From an uncultured Roseicyclus sp. (GTDB taxonomy: Bacteria; Pseudomonadota; Alphaproteobacteria; Rhodobacterales; Rhodobacteraceae): DNA of 61,195 nt. Positions 58,311 through 61,195 of this stretch are shown in pieces (the stretch's first letter is position 1; every line of letters begins with the position of its first letter). The stretch is taken from positions 1 to 61,195 of the forward strand of contig CAKZPN010000007.1 in assembly GCA_937139335.1 (NCBI GenBank), given 5' to 3'. The notes beneath the pieces were generated by a model. The model did not search any database and was not told where the DNA came from. It saw nothing but the letters and a program-made list of their open reading frames with translations. The position numbers were made by a program, and so were the translations under genes.

Positions 58311-58685
58311 TCATGCCGATGCCCCCTCCCAGATCCCGGAGCCGTCGAAGGCCTCGGGAAAGGCGGCGCGGGCGCGGGCCTCGTCGATGACCAGAAGGGC
58401 CTCGTAGCTTTCGGGATCGAAGGGGTCTTCGGCCGCGACCACCTCTCGGCCAAAGAGCCAGCTGAGCCGCCCGGCGTCCAGATTGCCGCGCTCAAACGGC
58501 TGGTCGCCAAAGAACAGCCACAGCGCCTCCATGAAGGCGGCATCGGCGCGGCGGTCGGCGGGCCTGCGGTCGGCGAAGCGCTCGCGCGCGACCAGCTTCG
58601 ACGCGCCCTCCTTCGCCGCCCGGCGGATGGTGAACTGGTAATCGGTGCCCGGAAGCCGCCCCGGAAAGCCGCGATGCTTTATCAT
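58311..58685 (-). CDS. Conserved-looking protein of unknown family
   Basis: A 124-residue soluble protein (MIKHRGFPGRLPGTDYQFTI and on). The first half is basic (RRAAKEGASKLVARERFADR). The second half is acidic and aromatic (FMEALWLFFGDQPFERGNLD, then EDPFDPESYEALLVID). A run of five G lies upstream as a possible ribosome site. I do not recognise the family. It sits within the pcc block between DUF6497-like and lipoprotein genes on the same strand. Confidence 0.55.
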   Translation of the reverse strand: MIKHRGFPGRLPGTDYQFTIRRAAKEGASKLVARERFADRRPADRRADAAFMEALWLFFGDQPFERGNLDAGRLSWLFGREVVAAEDPFDPESYEALLVIDEARARAAFPEAFDGSGIWEGASA

Positions 58686-58902
58686 CGTTGCGCCCCCCGC
58701 ACGACGGGTGCGGCGCGGCCCGTGACCGGGCGCGAACGCCCGGCCACGACCAGAGGTACAACTGCGCAAGGGCAGTCGAGGTCGAGGGTACTGCGAGACG
58801 CAGTTGGCCCACAGGGGGCGTCACAGACAATGGGGGCCTGTGGCCGACTTGCATCAATCCGCCATCCGCATGAATGTCGAGCCGCAACATGTTGTGGATG
58901 CA

Positions 58903-59313
58903 TCAAAACAGCTCCCAGATGCAGACCGGCCCCTCGAGCCGGTATTGTTCGAAGACCTGATGCACGCCGGGCGTGGCGACGCCGCGCTCGAGCGGTGCGG
59001 CCATCATTTCCACCACCACGAAATCGGGCGGGGCCGACAGTGTCCCGGCGGCCGGCAGGCCCCAGGTCTCGCAAGCCCAGTCCATGTCTTCGCGCATCGT
59101 GCTCGTGGTCGCACCGCCGTCCTCTAGCGTCGGAGCCAGAAGGCGCACCACGACCAGCATCTCGCCCGACCAGGGGTTCTCCTCGAAGATCACCTCGTCG
59201 AGCGTGAGCCGCAGGCCCGACGGCGCCGCGATCTCCGCAAGCGGCCAATCCTCCGCTGCCGCGGCCAAGGGCGCGAGGGCGAGAAGGCCAGCGAGGGGGA
59301 GCGCGGTCGCCAT
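58903..59313 (-). CDS. DUF6497-like secreted protein
   Basis: A 136-residue product with a signal peptide (MATALPLAGLLALAPLAAAA). A beta-rich domain follows (GLRLTLDEVIFEENPWSGEM, LVVVRLLAPTL) with cysteines in DWACETWGLP and PVCIWELF that probably form a disulfide. Start ATG 59313 shares its A with the stop of the RidA-family gene (TGATG), so the two are coupled. The family name is from memory. Function unknown. Confidence 0.65.
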   Translation of the reverse strand: MATALPLAGLLALAPLAAAAEDWPLAEIAAPSGLRLTLDEVIFEENPWSGEMLVVVRLLAPTLEDGGATTSTMREDMDWACETWGLPAAGTLSAPPDFVVVEMMAAPLERGVATPGVHQVFEQYRLEGPVCIWELF

Positions 59314-59723
59314 CACGATGCGGCGCCCTCCGGCCGGCGGGCGATGCAGTCGATCTCGACCAGCGCGCCGACGGCCAGTGCCGTGACGCCCACGGTGGTG
59401 CGGGCGGGCAGGCGGTCAGGCGGGAAGAACCCGCGGTAGGTTTCGTTGAACGCGGCGTAGTCCCGCTCGAACGCGGTCAGGTAGGCGCGCATCTGGACGA
59501 CGTGGTCGAGGTCGAGACCGACGCCCTCGAGCACGATCCGCAGGTTCTCCATCACCGCCCGTGTCTGCGCCGCGATCCCGTCGGGCAGGGGCGCGTCGGG
59601 GGCCGCCGGGTCGGTCGGCATCTGGCCGGTCAGGATCACCCAGCCGTCCGCCTCCACCGCATGGCTGGACGGCGCGACCGGGCGGGGGCCGCCTTGGATC
59701 ATGTGGAAGAGGGGGTCGCTCAT
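59313..59723 (-). CDS. RidA-family protein
   Basis: A 136-residue protein. VILTGQMPTDPAAPDAPLPD near 28 and AQTRAVMENLRIVLEGVGLD near 51-70 are RidA features, and the end is RTTVGVTALAVGALVEIDCI, where the R-x-T...VEID pattern matches the family's active-site arginine region. RidA proteins hydrolyse reactive enamine/imine intermediates, and the arginine is present. It may belong to the pcc operon and lies 63 bases after the pccB fragment. GAGG lies seven bases before ATG 59723. Confidence 0.9.
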   Translation of the reverse strand: MSDPLFHMIQGGPRPVAPSSHAVEADGWVILTGQMPTDPAAPDAPLPDGIAAQTRAVMENLRIVLEGVGLDLDHVVQMRAYLTAFERDYAAFNETYRGFFPPDRLPARTTVGVTALAVGALVEIDCIARRPEGAAS

Positions 59724-59737
59724 GCGGGGCCTCGAAG

Positions 59738-59756
59738 GGTGGGCGCTTGGCCCACC
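59738..59756. repeat. GGTGGGC/GCCCACC hairpin between pccB and RidA gene
   Basis: Seven-base perfect arms (59738-59744 and 59750-59756) around GCTTG, with another GCCCACC copy at about 59779-59785. It resembles the hairpin at 26792-26813. It may be a REP-like intergenic element. Confidence 0.4.
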
Positions 59757-59786
59757 GTGCGGGTCATGGTCGGCAGATTGCCCACC

Positions 59787-60314
59787 CTACAGCGGAATGT
59801 TGTCGTGTTTCTTCCACGGCATCTGCTTGCGCTTGGTGCGCAGTTGGGCGAAAGCCCGGCAGACCCGCTTGCGGGTCGACCGCGGCTGGATCACCTCGTC
59901 GATGAAGCCGCGTTCGGCGGCGACGAAGGGGTTGGCGAAGGCATCCTCGTAGTCCTTCGTGCGCGCCGCGATCTTCTCCGCGTCGCCCAGTTCCGAGCGA
60001 TACAGGATCTCGGTCGCGCCCTTGGCCCCCATCACCGCGATTTCCGATGTCGGCCAGGCATAGTTGATGTCGCCGCGCAGGTGCTTCGACGACATCACCA
60101 CATAGGCCCCGCCATAGGCCTTTCGCGTGATCACCGTCACCTTGGGCACCGTCGCCTCGCCATAGGCGAAGAGCAGCTTCGCACCATGCTTGATGACGCC
60201 GCTGTATTCCTGCCCCGTGCCCGGCAGGAAGCCCGGCACGTCGACGAAGGTCAGCAGCGGGATCTCGAAGCAGTCGCAGAACCGCACGAAGCGCGCGGCC
60301 TTGCGCGACGCATC
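59787..60314 (-). pseudogene. pccB: Propionyl-CoA carboxylase beta subunit, C-terminal fragment
   Basis: About 176 codons of unmistakable PccB end: [20 protein letters not shown], then [53 protein letters not shown] and a final [10 protein letters not shown]. Complete PccB proteins have about 510 residues, so roughly the first two thirds, including the biotin-binding half of the carboxyltransferase site, are missing. Homology stops at the D of DASRK (60314), where the reverse strand turns into an aldo/keto reductase. Downstream order (RidA gene, pccA, scpA) is as expected for a pcc cluster. Confidence 0.9.
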
Positions 60315-60737
60315 GGCGTGTCGAACTTTCCCATCGCCCACCTAAAGCGCGCCATCGCAGTGACGGGGCCGGGCGTCATCGTCAACAATCAGGTCGAAGT
60401 GCATCCCTTCCTGCAGAACCGAAAGCTCCGCGCGTTCTGCGACGCGGCAGGGATCGCCGTGACATGCTACATGCCGCTGGCAAGCGGCGCGGTAAACCGT
60501 GACCTGGAGCTCGCGCAGATCGGCCGCTCGATCGGTGCGACGCCTGGCCAGATTGCACTCGCGTTCCTCATGCAGAGCGGAATGATCGTCATTCCCTCGT
60601 CCACGAGCTCCGAGCACCTCGCAGAGAACATATCTGCCCGCGAACTGGTCCTCGACGAATCAATGATGAAACGTATCGAAGCGCTCGATCGCGGAGAGCG
60701 GATCATCGTTCGCGAGTGGGGCCCGGTGTTCGACTGA
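60303..60737 (+). pseudogene. Aldo/keto reductase, C-terminal fragment
   Basis: An open frame from the junction to TGA 60737. It reads [18 protein letters not shown], then VNNQVEVHPFLQNRKLRAFC, YMPLASGAVNRDLELAQIG, ATPGQIALAFLMQSGMIVIP and SSTSSEHLAENI, ending EWGPVF. These are the second half of a DkgA/DkgB-type reductase (IGVSNF is normally near residue 125-130). The half with the catalytic Asp-Tyr-Lys-His is absent and there is no start codon with a ribosome site, so it is not expected to work. It shares 60303-60314 with the pccB fragment. Confidence 0.85.
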
Positions 60738-60893
60738 ATTGCCGGCTCGGGCAGTTCGAACTTGACGGTCGGTAGGGCGTTCTCAGTCCATGATTTTAGG
60801 TTTCGTCGGGAAGCGTCGAACCGGCGCGGATCGGCGGTTGTCGCAAGCCGCTGCTGGCCTCTCACGAGGCAATGATCCGGGTTTTGGCGGCGG

Positions 60894-61195
60894 CTCGCTG
60901 AAGTGAGGGCGGCCATCATCGCGCGTGGTGGCCCGGCGGTCTCTCTGTCGACGGTCTGGTCGATGCTGCAGCGGCTCGGGCTCAGGCACAAAAAGTCGCT
61001 GAGGGCGGCCGAACAGAACCGCCCCGACGTTGCGGAGGCGCGCCAGCGCTAGCGGACCTTCCAGGCCTTCATGGATCCGGACCGCTTCGTACTCATCGAC
61101 GAGACCGGGGCTTCCACCAACATGATCCGCCGGACGGCTGGGCGCCGCAGTCCAGGCGGCTCGTCGATCACACCCCGCATGGACATTGGCCCACG
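60894..61195 (+). pseudogene. IS630-type transposase remnant, cut by window edge
   Basis: The frame from 60894 reads LAEVRAAIIARGGPAVSLST, VWSMLQRLGLRHKKSLRAAE and NRPDVAEARQR. A TAG then stands where W is usual, and RTFQAFMDPDRFVLIDETGA and STNMIRR follow, with the DE catalytic pair in FVLIDETG. After NMIRR the coding moves to another frame (RRLVDHTPHGHWPT), explained by a missing base near 61133. One nonsense change and one frameshift make it inactive. The element's start and terminal repeats are not seen. Confidence 0.8.

Noticed and set aside
58145..58314. A minus-strand frame starting ATGA-coupled to the stop of the gene at 58311
   Set aside because: It would run through a strong terminator (58110-58144) and other elements with no family features; the stretch just after the start looks like ordinary intergenic DNA.

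Overview
The window is a high-GC, gene-dense piece of an alphaproteobacterial chromosome. It most likely comes from the Rhodobacteraceae (Roseobacter group). This rests on an RpoH-type sigma factor, the short prolyl-tRNA synthetase without an editing insertion, MmcB behind a GTTC-N7-GTTC LexA box, HdaA next to a PerM-type permease and polyphosphate kinase, a tRNA-His that lacks the extra 5' G and carries A73, and a propionyl-CoA carboxylase/methylmalonyl-CoA mutase cluster. The assignment is inference from gene content; no database was searched.

Layout. 1-2606 (minus): a truncated membrane-protein gene, a DUF2442/DUF4160 pair and lepA. 2826-6622: small secreted proteins, a Sir2 deacylase, a copper pair (DUF2946 and PCuAC), a DUF4304 protein and rpmB with its promoter and terminator. 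6818-18061: a DUF2161/YjbQ pair and then the nrdR-ribD-ribE-ribB-ribH-nusB riboflavin/nus cluster. This cluster is interrupted by an opposite-strand block for Kdo-linked capsule export (kpsS, Wza-like lipoprotein, kpsC) and by two unknown genes. 18207-26782: mmcB with an SOS box, tRNA-His, a cation antiporter, an RluD-type pseudouridine synthase, rpoH with a dyad over its -35 element, and a bfd-bfr iron-storage pair. 27061-32271 (minus): pepF, an EEP nuclease, a TerB/DnaJ protein, a GNAT enzyme and a VOC protein. 32347-41854 (plus): folate cyclo-ligase, a YmdB-like phosphoesterase, two transporters, a cyclopropane-fatty-acid synthase homologue and carB. 41870-43647: a low-GC accessory patch with a DUF3800 gene, followed by an orphan BrnA-like antitoxin with 11-bp direct repeats upstream. 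43768-51897 (minus): proS with a Shine-Dalgarno-sequestering hairpin, two tiny paralogous membrane peptides, ppx-ppk1, hdaA, an AI-2E/PerM permease and a MAPEG protein. 51897-60314 (minus): scpA and pccA with small conserved companions, ending in a pccB gene that is cut.

Functional links. The rib genes make riboflavin from GTP-derived and ribulose-5-phosphate-derived halves. RibB carries a GTP-cyclohydrolase-like half without the metal-binding cysteines, so cyclohydrolase II must be encoded elsewhere. PccA, PccB and ScpA convert propionyl-CoA to succinyl-CoA, but only the C-terminal third of PccB is present. It joins head-on to an aldo/keto reductase fragment through 12 shared bases, followed by an IS630-type transposase remnant. 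This is either a rearrangement or an assembly chimera.

The most interesting unexplained signals are the hairpin over the proS ribosome binding site, the tandem 32- and 46-residue membrane peptides next to it, the 11-bp repeats before brnA and the dyad over the rpoH -35 element. I found no CRISPR array, rRNA or intact insertion sequence. The only stretch over 300 bases without a gene (18522-18844) holds a terminator, an inverted repeat at 18620-18635 and the mmcB SOS box.
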